This document shows positions 33,707-46,355 of a stretch of DNA of 64,000 nt, one piece after another. This DNA is from Cordia subcordata (taxonomy: Eukaryota > Streptophyta > Magnoliopsida > Boraginales > Cordiaceae). Below the pieces are notes generated by a model, which saw only the letters and a program-made list of their open reading frames with translations, was not told where the DNA came from and searched no databases. Each line of letters opens with the position of its first letter. The first letter of the stretch is position 1. The stretch lies in NCBI GenBank assembly GCA_028554755.1, contig JAPTOF010000020.1, positions 10,015,001-10,079,000 of the forward strand, in the 5' to 3' direction. The translations under genes were made by a program, and so were the position numbers.

Positions 33707-36699
33707 GATGAGGGTTTGATTTCATATTTCCATTATATAACTATAGCATTTGTCAATAACATAGCGATGATATTATATTAGTAAAGGGTTGCTCTTCGGT
33801 CCGCTCCGCCCAAAAATCACTCCTCTCGCACTTTGAAAAAGACACGAGCGCGAACCGCTGACTTGCCACGGGGGGTGATTTGGCAGACCGTTTTAAAGAT
33901 TTTCCATTAGCAAATGACCTGCTACGTTAGCTCTCTATATGCTTTCCAGCTTTTTTAACATTAAATTATCTATCTAGTCAGGAGTCTAATAGCCACCTTT
34001 TAGACCGGGATGAATAGATGGCCCTTAAATTATATTGCATGCGCTGCATAGGAAAAAGAACATAAAAAGCAATCTTATTTAATATTATTTACATTGGACA
34101 CAGTAAACATAATTTACCAAGCATTTAAGAGTATATATGACGCAGAATTGGCGCAGTGCTGACGTGAAAGCTAGTGATACATAATTTATATTTTTAACCT
34201 TACTGTAGGATCGAAGAAATGGGTAGGATTATAATTTGCGTAGAAGAAGTGGAGCACTAAATAAAGGAGGTAAACCCTTGTGTGTTGTACCAGAATAGAC
34301 ATAGGCTTTTCGAGGTTATTTCTGCACATGGGTCCCTTTTTGACCATTACTTTATCATGGGACCTAACCATGGAGTCAACTTGAACAGATGAATCAATCA
34401 TGGAGTAAAGGAAATGCTTTTATATTCAAAAGAAGAGGAAAATTACAAAAAAAAAAAAAAAGAAAAGAAGGAGCTGATTTCAGTAACATATATGGCCCCT
34501 TATTTCTGTTTATGTTGATATTTAAGGTTTTTATCTTTATAATAAAGTAAAAGTCTTTTGTGTTTTCTTTTTTTCGGGTGATGATATCAGTTTTTAAGGC
34601 TACAATTATTTAAAATTAGATAGAATTAGACACGTACCAAGTCAAAAAGAAGGGTTGTATGCATGCCACATTCCAATTCCGTCTATTTTTGGATGATTGG
34701 AACTTGAAAACTAATTAACGACATCACAAAAAAAAAAAAAAAAGAAAGATTGTTAGATCTTATTTTAAAGATAAGAGACCTAAATATCAAAATAGGCAAA
34801 AATAAAGAATCATATGTGTCATTTACCCTTATATTTTGACTGATCTATAGCTATTTCTAACTTGCTTAGCAATGAATCAAATGGTATTCGACTATACCAA
34901 ATTTACATAATGAAATTATTCGTTTCTTAACACAGTAATGGTTCCAAAAAGTACTTTCACCTTTTCACTTTCTTCAGGCAGAAATGTACAAAAGTCGATA
35001 TTTACTTCTTTTTCCTTCTTTGTCTTCCATCGGTGTAAAGGTGAACTGTTAATTTAAAGAAAAGAAAAATGAACCGTATATATGCCTAGAAAGATTACGG
35101 ACGACCTTTCAAATATTATATTTTTTGGTTTGAGTTACAATATGCTCAAATCATATTAGACTTGAAATTAATATTATATTCATAACAAGTGCACTTTCCA
35201 GGATTTCAACTTGTGTTTTCCTCTTTAAGGAAGTGAATTCGTTACTACATCAACCAACTACTTGTTACTTAAATATTATACTCTTATCGGACATAGAATT
35301 TAAATGAAAAATGATAAGTCAGTAGATACACCTTGTAATCTACTATTTTGTATATACTTTTGTGCTGTGAACTAATCATGCAGATTTCCTTATTCAAAAA
35401 CGATCAGTTTGTAAAAGCTAATTGATCTGCATATCCCTAAAGGTTTAGCTGTGTCAAAGTCGTATCCAAAAGCATGCAAGATTAGATGCTTTACGAGGTT
35501 TGAACTTTGCTCAATGGCAAATAATTCAACCCGTGAATCACAAACAACTCGGAATTTTTTATGATTGTCTAGTGGAGCACAGCAGCATCCAGATAAAAGA
35601 AAATTTAAGCGTGGACAACAAAAGATTGCACAAGAATCTAATCGCTGACTTATGGAATTTGGCTTTTACATTTGCTTTTCTAGCTATGTGTTGGACAAAT
35701 TTACAACAGTAAAGTGATTTTCAACAACCCATTTTCTTTGCTGTGCCATTTGTTGCCTATTTTCTCCATCAATTCTAGAACGGTCTTTTTCATGTCTCGA
35801 CATCTCTTATCCTCGCTAAAAGGACTAAACAATAATAGACACTAAAGATCGTCCAATTATTTCTCGAGACCTAAGGCAATCATGCAGTGCACCCCTTTTC
35901 CAAAAGAAACCAAATTGACCAATGCAGCATTACTTATATCTCACGATGATGGGAAAATAATTTATAGTGCAAATAAAAATTTTTCCATCATTATTGTGTC
36001 ATAACATCTCCTCATCTCATCTTTCCTAGGGTTCTAATGCCTGTCACATGGATAGTTTATACGTTCTTTTATTAATATCTTATAAATTAATGTGGTTTTC
36101 TGTATCTTTCTTTTTTTAAATGCACTAATATTCATACACAATAATGAGAGTCCTCGCCTTTTAATTTGATAAAAATCTTTACAATTATAGGAGATTATTA
36201 AGTCAATCTAGTCGTCATTCTTATAATAATTATTAATCATTTAACGTTAGAGATTAAGTTGACTGTTTTTTGAAAATAATAAGAATTGATTTAGATATTT
36301 GGAAACAACAAGTCTAACTTGAACAAAGACCAAAAAAATTAATAATTGAGGGGTTGTGGGATAAATTTCTCATTGATTAGTCGTCTACAAGAGTAATTAT
36401 TTGAATAGGAACCTACAAAAATTTAAATATGATGATGTGGCACCTCATAAAACTCTTTAGAACATCGCATGGCATCTTCTACAACCTCCTAAATTCTCAT
36501 AAGGTACAATTTTATTACTATTAGTAGTATTTTTATATCCCATGCATGCTTTGCATGGACTTATTGGACTTTTTCGCATGTTTTCTATTTTTATTTTTAT
36601 TATGCATACTATAAATGTGATCTTTTGTATATTTTTGTGAACTTTCATGTCTTTTGGTGTTTTTTTTATTGAGCAATTAATAGAAACAAAGCTCTAAAG
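33707..36699. other. Intergenic, nothing recognised
   Basis: About 3 kb without a supportable gene. A short GC-richer patch lies at 33785-33895. Frames of 60-70 codons at 34186-34401, 35500-35712 and 36457-36648 have no recognisable motif. Confidence 0.45.
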
Positions 36700-38254
36700 T
36701 TTAAAAATTATTGATGTAGCCTCAAATTATGAGATATTCAAGAGATGGTTCAGGCAGTTGAAATGGATTAGGAGGTTTATGATATTCTTCCATGCCATTA
36801 GGAGAATGAACCTTCCCACAACTATCCCTGTTGCATCCCTCTTGGCACCTCAAAAAAGATATTGTTTATTCAAAATTAGGTGTCTGCACAATTGAGTAGC
36901 CTTTACTGACATTCTTAAGTTGAGATTTACCTTTCTTCCTTATCACTATTTTCTCCTTCCAAGTAATTATCCCATTGCTTATCCACCCCCTGTACCACAT
37001 TGACACTTTCTAGAGATCCTTTTTATTTTCTTTTTGGCTTTCTTTGGGAGTGAGGAGAATGTAAGTCTTGCAGGTTCAATGATTATTCCTTCCTCAGATA
37101 CCTCTTGCTTATTTTCTTTTTTAGTCTTCTCCATGTCTCCCAGGATCTCAAATTGTGATACAATTTTTTCTCTATTCTATTCCACACTTTTCAGATGGGC
37201 CACTTAACAATGCTCCCTAATAGCCATTCTTCGTTTGTGCAGTGCCCATTTGAAATCCCTTAAGTGGCAGAAATCCTAGTTGTTGTTTGGCGTCCTGAGG
37301 TCTAGTATTTCTATTTCTTTCACCTCTACTATTAGTTCCCCCAAACTGACCTATCCTGTGAAATCTATCCAATCCCTAAATTGCTCATTTGGATCCAATG
37401 ATTGTGAATTCACCTTAAAGTATTCTCCCCGTTCCCATCCATTTCCCGTACTTGCTTTATTGTTGCTTTAGGTTAATGGCAAATCAACTCAGGATATGTT
37501 TACTTTCTATGCCTAAACCATGCGCAATTGAAGCACACCATATAAACCCCTTCCCGCTCGACCTTCTGCCAGTTATCTTTGACTTTGACCTTAGACACCA
37601 TTGGCTTAGAAAGATCAACTGGAATTGCCACCCAAGCAAATTTGCCTCTAGCAACTTCTTCTATTCATTTATCCACTTTGAGAGTCTTTCTTATGTAGTT
37701 CCTTAACACAATCAGTGAGTCATTTTCATTGTACTCAAGCAAGAGGTTTGGAAATCTCACCCAAATTGCATGGTAGAGAAAGAAGGCTTCGAGGGTCAGA
37801 ACTCTAATTCCCGCTTGTGAACAATCAAATAATGATTAGCTAATAGCCATAATCCTCCAATCAAAATGTGCTCATAATCTTCAACAGAAGCAAATCTAAC
37901 CATATATGAAGAAGCCATGGCCTATATCTAGGATAACTATATGTTTCTAAAGCCTCTAGAGGTTTTCGACTCTCATTTCTAAAAACTTATACCCCACAAT
38001 CTTACCTAGCAGCTTCATAATAAATGCATTCCTCCACCGGCTCCTCATATGCTGTTTAGTCAGTAATGGTTAGCTTCTACACTGATACCTTCATCGTCAT
38101 CGTCTAAATAAAGATCATCATCCTTCAGAAAATCTTTAGCTCTTTCTGTAGAAGCAGGACTAGACACTAATTTTGGAATGGTGTCTGTCCCAGATCCACA
38201 ACATACTTCGTGATTTTTTTCTTTTATCACCTCTGAGTTTAGAGTCATCGGCAA
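36700..38254 (-). pseudogene. L1-type LINE ORF1 remnant
   Basis: On the - strand, several short frames follow the pattern of plant LINE ORF1: an acidic N-terminal frame (38254-38060, DDDLYLDDDDEG), WRNAF-MKLLGK near 38030, then IWVRFPNLLLEYNE (about 37770-37725), RGKFAWVAIPVDLSKP (about 37650-37605), KVKVKDNWQKVEREGVYMVC and a zinc-knuckle remnant CFNCAWFRHRK (about 37530-37500) with its last Cys lost. Stops and frameshifts occur throughout. No endonuclease or reverse transcriptase was found to the left. This is a dead 5' fragment. Confidence 0.7.
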
Positions 38255-38619
38255 AGATGTTATTCATAAGAAGACCAAGCTTTTGTTATTAAAAGTCTAT
38301 AAAGCCCTATCCAAAGAAATCATCGACTTGATCAGGTCCCAGAATCTCAGCTATGTGACCCAAAATAATCAAGATCAGTCTCGAGATTTTGGGATAAAGA
38401 TTTAGTTGGACAAAAAAAGACTTAACTTAGACTATACCTCAGACCTTTAAATGTGTCATACTAAAGGCACCTAGTGTGATTAATCCAATGGCTTCTAATT
38501 GGATGGTGTTAAGGATTCGTAATCCAATCTAAATTCCAGCATGCTTATAGTCTATAAATACTGTAAGGATCAAATGCTTAAGATTGTTAACTTTCATTTA
38601 ATTCATTCAATATACACAC
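38255..38619. other. Intergenic, possibly LINE 5' UTR or an older LTR end
   Basis: No frame. TCTATAAATACTG near 38550 is a TATA-like string just ahead of the LTR-like start at 38620. Confidence 0.35.
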
Positions 38620-39900
38620 TGTTAGCATTATATGGTTTGATATTAATGTTTTGATAATGAAAATAATGGATTATCCTTAAAACATAATGATTTTATTGAC
38701 TATGGTTTTGTCTAGATCCTGTTGGTTATATTTGAATAAGTTTTTGCATGAATAGCTATGAATTAAATGCATTCAGCTTCTTATGGATTGAATGCTTCAT
38801 AAATTATCCTTTTGAACTATGCTTTGTAAAGATTGATTATATGAAAGCTCGTAAAAGTTCGTGATCCTGTATATGGAAGTTTATGTAAAGATTTTCAAGA
38901 TAAGAGCAGAAGGAGATATAAGGCCAGAGATGAAAAGTCATAAGGGGTACCGGCTTGCTTCTTTTAATTCTTGCTCTTATTGTGTATAACCTTGATTTTA
39001 CTCTACAAATTTCATGATTTTTTTCAAACTCACCTTGATCATGCTTTCAAAATCATTTTTTAAGGATTTTGAATTCCTAAAAATATGCTTTCTTGGAATC
39101 TTGAAATTGCATTTTAAAATAGTTTGAGTAAATAATTGATTGCTCACATAATTTTAGAAATTTTTGAAAAGCAAAATATTTGACTTCCCTTTTTCCTTTT
39201 AAAGTGTTTTCATGTTATCAAATCTATTTGAAAGAACTTCATATTGCCAAAATCCTCTCAAAATGTTTTCAAACTTTCCATTCTTATTTTGAATCTTCAT
39301 TATTGCTCTCCTGAGTGCTAAATATTCATGCTTTCAAAAGGGATTTCAAACAAATCAGAAAAAAAAAAAAACCAGAATTTGAGTTTTGTTGCTATAGGTT
39401 GGACCCCTAGCCAGGCTCCCGACTTGAGTAGATTCTAGCAATCTCTGAGTTGACTATTCCTCACACTTAGGGCATGTGACCTGAATCCATGCGCAAGGAT
39501 AAGATATAATTCAAATACCGCAATCAACTATAATATTTGGATTTAAATATTGACAAAATCCTCTCAAATGTTTTCAAACATTCCATTCTGATTTTGAATA
39601 TTCATTATTGCTCTCCTGAGTGCTAAATATTCATGCTTTCAAAAGGGATTTCAAACAAATCAAAAAAAAAAAACCAGAATTTGAGTTTTATTGCTATAGG
39701 TTGGACCTAGCCAGGCTCCCGACTTGAGTAGATTCTAGCAATCTCTGAGTTGACTATTCCTCACACTTAGGGCACGTGACCTGAATCCATGCGCAAGGGT
39801 AGGATATAATTCAAATACCGCAATCAACTATAATATTTGGATTTAAATATTGACAATAAGTCTCGGCTAAAATCATTGCGTATTAAAATGGCTTTTAATT
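38620..39900 (+). repeat. Sirevirus-type LTR fragment with internal tandem duplication
   Basis: It starts TGTTAGCATTATATGG and shares CATAAGGGGTACC (38940) with the LTR at 30100 (30300). No coding region follows. About 300 bp of it is duplicated in tandem. The end is not defined. Confidence 0.45.
39250..39856. repeat. Tandem duplication, two copies of about 300 bp
   Basis: Copy 1 (39250-39555) and copy 2 (39556-39856) are about 95% identical by eye, both running from AATCCTCTCAAA to GGATTTAAATATTGACAA. Differences are mostly in a poly-A run and a few single bases. Recent in origin. Confidence 0.9.
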
Positions 39901-39972
39901 TTTTTTTCTTGTATTATTGGATGCGCATTGAAAACCATAGAACTTTTTTTGTTTGGGTAATGGTATATCTAG

Positions 39973-40051
<79 letters not shown>
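39973..40051. repeat. (AAT)n microsatellite
   Basis: About 26 uninterrupted ATA/AAT units. The poly-Asn frame across it is an artefact. Confidence 0.95.
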
Positions 40052-40205
40052 GTGATCTGAGTATTCATATTTTATATTTTTTCACATCGTAAATTTTCAA
40101 GATATCATCCTTAATTATGTTTTCCGAAACTATTTTGGAATGAAACTGAAAACTACTAAAAAATCTCTTGAATTCACTGTGATTAACAATGATATGGAGG
40201 TAGCC

Positions 40206-40430
40206 ATGTAAAATGATTATAAAAGCTTTGACCGGAGAAAATGATTATAAAAGTCAAGTATTGACATGTAGTGTATTTTTAGTAGAAGAATGAATGGCCA
40301 CGTAATTTTTTTTTTTGGGTCAAAGAATAGCCATGTAAATTATAAAATGATTATAAAAGCTTTGACCGGAAAAAATAATTATAAAAGTCAAGTAATGACA
40401 CGCAGTGTATTTTTAGAGAAGAATGAATGA
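40206..40430. repeat. Imperfect tandem duplication, period about 135 bp
   Basis: ATGATTATAAAAGCTTTGACCGG and AGTGTATTTTTAG...GAAGAATGAATG occur in both halves, separated by a T-run and linker. Confidence 0.75.
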
Positions 40431-43015
40431 ATGATTATGAGATGTTTTTTTTTTTCCTTCAGTTTTTGTAAAACTTCAATTTTATAGTGTTATACATAAC
40501 CCTAAAATTTTATTACTATTGTATGTAAGAACCAAGAACAGAAAACAATTATACACATATCCCCTGCAGGTTATCTGGAGCGGGAAATGGTTAACCACAA
40601 GTCGTGCCCTATTCTCCAGTGGGAATTAAAATTTCCACCCTAATACTCTCCCTATTCGTGGCAAATATGGTCGAGTAACCACAAAATACATCTTCATTAC
40701 TATCCCAAAATATTGTAACATATGTTGAGTAAACTGACATATTTTGAATTCATCAATTTCTATAATCTGCCATTGAGTCATCAGTTTCTACAATTTTCCA
40801 TTTAGTCTTCCTTGCTAGAAAACCAAAAACTTAATTTTTACTTCCTCATGGCAGAATAGGTTTTTTTTTTTTTTTTTTTTTTGAGCAAACGTAAGTCAAG
40901 TGTGCAGTTATCTTTTTAGAGAGGGTTTCCCCCTCTTGTTTTTCTTCAAAAGAATCTTGAGCAGCTCAAGAATATTCGTGAGAATCAAACAACTTAAAAA
41001 CTTACATTAACCTTAATTTATTAATCAATTAGTGCATCAATTAATTTCAATTCCTCGATACACATGTATGAGAGAGCACAAGTATTTCCTTTCCAATTTA
41101 TCGCGTCACACAAGCAAACGAGCTGTGATGCACTTCGCTCTTTCACACACACACACACACACACAAATAATAAGGTAATAAAACTCAAAAGTAGGTCATG
41201 AACGTACGCTTTTTTGTCTTTGAGGCGAGAGCGATACATTAGAAACACAGCCAACATAGATATACAAAAAGTGAATGAGCCCACGTTCACATTTGCAGGC
41301 AAAAACAAAGCCCTCCCCCCATCCAGTGCCACTTTTCTTCTCGTCCATGGGAATAATATTGAAACTCCAAGAGCCTTGGAAATCGAGTTAGTGGACTTCT
41401 TTTCTTTTGCATTCCCCACAAACATGCCCTTAAGCCATCTCGGACTACCAATTTCAACACTAAGTACTATGCTACACTTGGATAGTATAATAAATTTTCC
41501 CAATTTGCCATTATATATCATCAATCAAAAGCTACAATCTCGCCTTTATATACGACCCCATCATGTCCCCTCCTTTCATACCTACACTCACTTTTCCTAC
41601 TGTTCTCACTTACCCCCTAGCGTTTGACACATTTCTCTACCGCATTTACACATTTTTTCTCTCTTGTAGCTCATAATATAATTTGCAGCCACATGTGGAG
41701 GTCAAGTGGCTATACAGGCAATAGATGGTGGCGCTCGCGGTGGCGGCGGCGGAGGAGGGTTCTAGTAAATCATATATGAAGTAAAAAGAACCAACAAAGC
41801 TTTGCAATTTCGCTCTCCTGAGTTCATATGCTTTGTCATGAAGGAGCAGAACTGGGAGAGCGACATTATTGCATTGCGGGGAATTGAGGGTAGCGGTCCG
41901 AAAACTTACCTTTAGGTCTAATTAATAGTGTTTGTTTGTTCAGCTTTTGTTTATTTCAACTATTAACAACGTTTGTGTTTGTTCTGCTAGTGAGATAAAA
42001 AAAAAAAAACATGGGATGTAAGAGATGCATACGAAGCAGCTTTGTTTGGTTGATGTTTATTATGCTGCTGGGCATGCATCACTTACAACCTATCATGTAC
42101 CATTTGCTTTATCATCAATCAAAGAATTGAAATGTTTTCTTTTTTTTTTTAATGTATATTTTTTCCCTGTTGTAATTTGTTTCCTTTCATCTTGAATAAA
42201 TCCAAGCTGCTGCTTAAGCATTGTTGGCAGTATGGAATCTCGGTGGATGCTTTAGCTTTTTGCCCTTTTTCTGCTTTTGAATGGATTTAGAACAAATTGG
42301 GTAAAAGATTTAACAGCATGGTATTTTGCTTTCATTTGCTTTTTCCTCTTCGTCTTTTTAGACTCTTATTTGTCCTGGTTTGTGTAGCTTTGGCATTTCG
42401 TAATTTTAGTGGCTTGTGGTGTAACTTTGTTTTATACTACTTTCATAGAACTGATTTGATAAGTAATTACTTTTACCCAGGAAAAGAAAAAGTGAATTAG
42501 TCAATTAGGACTAACGAGTGAGCCAAATGAGCAGAAGAATTAGTTAACAGAAAAAAAAAAATAGTGCTGATTTAAAAGCTAATCTAAGTTTAATGATATT
42601 TATGGTAGGGGTGTTCAATGGAAAATTCCCAACGCAAACGAAGAATTTTTTTTTTGCTAAATAAGCAAGTAATATTATTGATCAAATGGAACTTTACAAG
42701 AAAACGATTGAGACAAAGGTAACTAAGCCAGGATGCTCAAGTTAATCACCCAAGCATCACAGAGGCGCCTATTCAATCTAGAATTAGCATATTTCCTACA
42801 AGAAGAAATTAAGTGCTTTTACATCAAAAGAAATGTCAAAAAACAGTTGTTCCTCACCTGAGAATTTGTTTTGACAAAATATTTTTAGGCAAGTGATTTT
42901 TTGTTCCATTCTCCTCATCTAATTAACATTGGAAAATGTTATTGGGGATTAAGGAAATATAATTAGTTTTCCAATAATCCCCAATATTTAAAAGAAAATT
43001 TAGTAATTCAAAAAT
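40431..43015. other. Intergenic with microsatellites and a GGC-rich patch
   Basis: It contains a poly-T run (40861-40881), an (AC)n tract (41144-41165) and a short GGTGGCGGCGGCGGAGGAGG patch near 41739. Overlapping frames at 41021-41524 (-) and 41214-41627 (+) cover the same bases and show no known domain. The 41.7-41.9 kb stretch is less AT-rich and could be an untranslated exon or non-coding transcript, but nothing proves it. Confidence 0.4.
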
Positions 43016-43510
43016 GGTTAAAATGCACATTTTCTCTCCGTAGTTTGTTTAGTTAACTGATTATTTTGTGTTTTAAAATTTATCATATTATTCACTGTGT
43101 TTTTCAAAAAATAACACATAATATCTACTTTGACATTTTTCATTTAAATTAACTTCTAATATACCATAAGCATTTTTTTCTGCATCCACGAGTATTAGAA
43201 CCTGCAATGTATTATATACTTTTACAAACATCTTTATTTTTAGTTTTATTAGATAATAAAAGCAAAAAGAGATGGTTAAGCAACCTTTTAAAAGTATAAA
43301 GGGGCAAATGTGGTAAATTTTGAAAATATAACGAAGTAATCAACTAACTAAACAAATTGTAGGGGTAATTAATTAATTAGATAAATTATAGAGGGTTAAT
43401 GTGTAATTTTTGAAAAGTACAAAGAAATAATGTGATAAATTTTAAAATACAAAAAGAGAGTAATTAGCTAATTACGTAAAGAACAGACAAGTAATATGTA
43501 TTTTACCCCT
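43016..43510. mobile_element. Foldback element, family 3
   Basis: The left arm 43016-43155 and right arm 43370-43510 are imperfect inverted copies (TTTTAAAATTTATCA with its complement; GTTAAAATGCACATT against GGTAAAATACATATT). The centre is AT-rich. No frame. Confidence 0.55.
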
Positions 43511-45276
43511 TAATTTAAAAATAATCTCAAAATGATAGAAAAACTCTTGTCTATAAAATCGACCCAATGCATTCTATCACGTGAATATTACAAACCCAAT
43601 GGAGAGGGTACACTCCAACGATTAAAAAATAATTCGTATCAAATGGTTATAAATATAAAACTTAAATGCAAAGATATAATTCATAGTATAATAAGTGGAG
43701 TCTCGAGAAATTCGACAATGCTAATAGTTAACCAAACTTAACTTTTTGACCAATTCTTTATCCAAATGTTATTTTATCAAATCGGAAATATTAAATCGGT
43801 AATCAAGCTTTTCCGATGAATGTACGCCCTAATATATCGCACAATTTACCATACCAAGGTGTATCTACATCTGCTTGTTTTAAAGTATTATATCAGTTTT
43901 GACTTCTGGACATTTGCAAATGAAAACGCAACAAGTTTGTTTTGGACACTTGTGTATATTTGTTGCAACAAGTGATTATTTGCTGTAGTGATGACGGGTA
44001 GTTTTGACCTTTGTACTTTCCCAATTCAATCAAAATTTCAGATAGTGATATATATATATATATATATTAAACAATTTTTTTAACGTGTGTAACATTGAAA
44101 TCAGCTATATTAGATTAATAAATTTATTGATATAAAAATTTATTATTTTTAATCATTCTCAAATTAAATTTATTTTTCTCAATAGTTCTTTCTTTTAGAC
44201 TAACTAAAAATGTTAAATTTTTATATTTCATAAAGTCATCTAATTTATTTTAAGGAATCTAATATTACACTTGTCAGAAAAATCGTCTATTGAATACGCA
44301 TATAATTAAATAGCCTTAATTGCAGTTTGGAGCTACCGTTTCCTTTATCTTCTTTTGCTGAGGCTATTATAAGTCGTATTACTTTGAGGATGTACAAGCG
44401 ATATGGCATCTAACCTGCCCCCCTATAAGGAAGGAATGCAACAATGGGGGTGTGGTGCTGCTGCAGTTAGAATCAGAGGTTAACAGTTGTGCAGTGATGG
44501 GACTTGCAGTGGCGAGTGGGCAAGTGGCGACTCTTCCAGATATATCAGCCGCTAAATAGATTTGGTATAGCCTTTTGAGCAGACAACTAATTAAAGACTT
44601 TCCTCTGCTAGATTATTATTATTTTTTTGGTATCAGTATCCATACTTCATTTTTCATTGAAAGCAAAAGATCTTTCAGATTTGCACTATCATCTGCCTCA
44701 TTCAACGAAGCAGGCTCGCCAACTACTGCATGCTATTCCATAATGCTGTGACGTCTTTTGGTTTCTTCAAACTCTCCGCCAAAAAAGAAAAAAAATCTTT
44801 TGGTTCTTGAAACTCTCTTTGGGTTATCTAATCGATTATTGACGACATTTTGTTGATTACGGTTAAAACCCTTCTTGGGAGATTTCACTATTCTCAGATG
44901 AAAGTGAACAAGCAAAGCAGCTGACTGGGTGGGCAAATAAACTACTTTTGACAAGTTAGTTATTGAAGGAACAACATTAGTACTCCATTAAAAGGTATTT
45001 TTGTAAAAGATTGAGTCCAAAATGACTTATACTTGGATTATGAGGCCTATAACTCGTTGTAGTCCTTTTAGACTGTTATTGAAAGATAGTTGTGATATTC
45101 TTAACTATAGAGGGGGTTATACCTTAAAATACGTGCATAGAGAAACTACCAAGTGCGTAAATTAATTTGTTAATTATAGTTTTGATTTTTTTATTTGTCA
45201 CTCTATTCTCAAAGTGCTTCCTAGACAATTGATTATATTGTTGGAGGAAGACAGGAAGGGTGTGACTACGCCTAGA
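43511..45276. other. Intergenic, nothing recognised
   Basis: A (TA)n run lies near 44049-44068. A short GC-richer patch lies near 44410-44530. No frame supported. Confidence 0.45.
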
Positions 45277-45480
45277 CAAGTCATTATTTAATTAGCTTTA
45301 ATCTCTCTTGAAACTGGAAAAAAAAAAGAAGATATTTTTCTAAATGACTTGTACCCACAAATGTGAGTCGAATTTTATACAAGTCATTATTTAATTAGCT
45401 TTAGCCTCATTCGAAACAGGAAAAAGAAAGATATTTTTGTAAATAACTTATACCCACAAATGTGAGTTAAGTTTTATACA
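45277..45480. repeat. Tandem duplication, period about 103 bp
   Basis: Two copies beginning AAGTCATTATTTAATTAGCTTTA and ending ACCCACAAATGTGAGT...TTTTATAC, about 85-90% alike. Confidence 0.8.
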
Positions 45481-45866
45481 CCTTTGTGGTCATTAATTTG
45501 ATTTGCAATTGCACTAGAAAAGAAAAAAAAACAGCTAGTTAGAAATTCACTTGCTTTAAAAGGGAAAAGAACTCAAAAATAAAAACGATAGCCATTACCA
45601 TATCATATGCTATTGATTCATCGTCGTCGTACTTATGAAGTCGGATGAAGCCTTTTATTTCTTTTTTCTTTTGCTAGGCAAAAGTCAGATGAAGTTTTCA
45701 ACAGAGATAGTTACGCTCTAGCTTCTTGGTTTGGAAATGTCTGACAAGTGATCTATTATGTCCCTAAGTTTCCAGACATTTTAAGCAGCCCTAACTTGAT
45801 TGCAACGCCTGAGTCAGTCATATAATAGAAGCTTCTTCCTTGTGGAGGATTTCTTTTTTTATTTAT
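45481..45866. other. Intergenic, nothing recognised
   Basis: No frame or repeat boundary. Confidence 0.45.
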
Positions 45867-46355
45867 TATTTATACCCTAATTTTGAGAATTGCTTTAAAA
45901 AATACCTTTATTTTGAAATTATTTTTAAATTTATCTTTTTTGGTATTTAAATTTTTTAAATGGTGAATGAGTTACAGTGTTCGATACGTTCCAAATTTTC
46001 ATATTAAAATTTTAAATTAATTTTAAATGGGTTGCGTAATTAATGCGAATTCGATAATTGAATTACCGAAATGATAATTCAGGTACTGTTTTGATTTGTC
46101 TGAAACGATAGGTGAGTAATCGTTTCGGTAACTCAATTACTAAAACGGTAATTGAGTTACCGTTTCGGTAATTGAATTATCGAATTCGCATTAATTACAC
46201 AACTTATTTAAAATTCAAATATGAGAATCTGAAATATCTCGAACAGGTAACTCGTTTACCGTTTCTGTAATTCAAATACCGAAAAGAGTAGATTTAAAAA
46301 TAATTTCAAATCAAGGATATTTTTAAAAGTAATTATCAAAATAGGGGTATAAATT
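45867..46355. mobile_element. Foldback element, family 1, short form
   Basis: Nearly the whole 489 bp is one inverted repeat: arms 45867-46088 and 46140-46355 around a loop of about 50 bp. Paired strings include ATTTATACCCTA/TAGGGGTATAAAT and TAATGCGAATTCGATAATTG with its complement. ACCGTTTCGGTAA-type motifs recall those of the 17377-18307 element. Confidence 0.7.

Noticed and set aside
35500..35712. 70-codon frame as a small gene
   Set aside because: No domain, no signal peptide and no upstream promoter feature. Chance length in 3 kb of intergenic DNA.
39837..40055. Frame with a long poly-Asn tail
   Set aside because: It is the translation of the (AAT)n microsatellite.
41021..41627. Overlapping 167-codon (-) and 137-codon (+) frames
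   Set aside because: They cover the same bases, include an (AC)n tract, and show no known domain, so neither can be supported as a gene.
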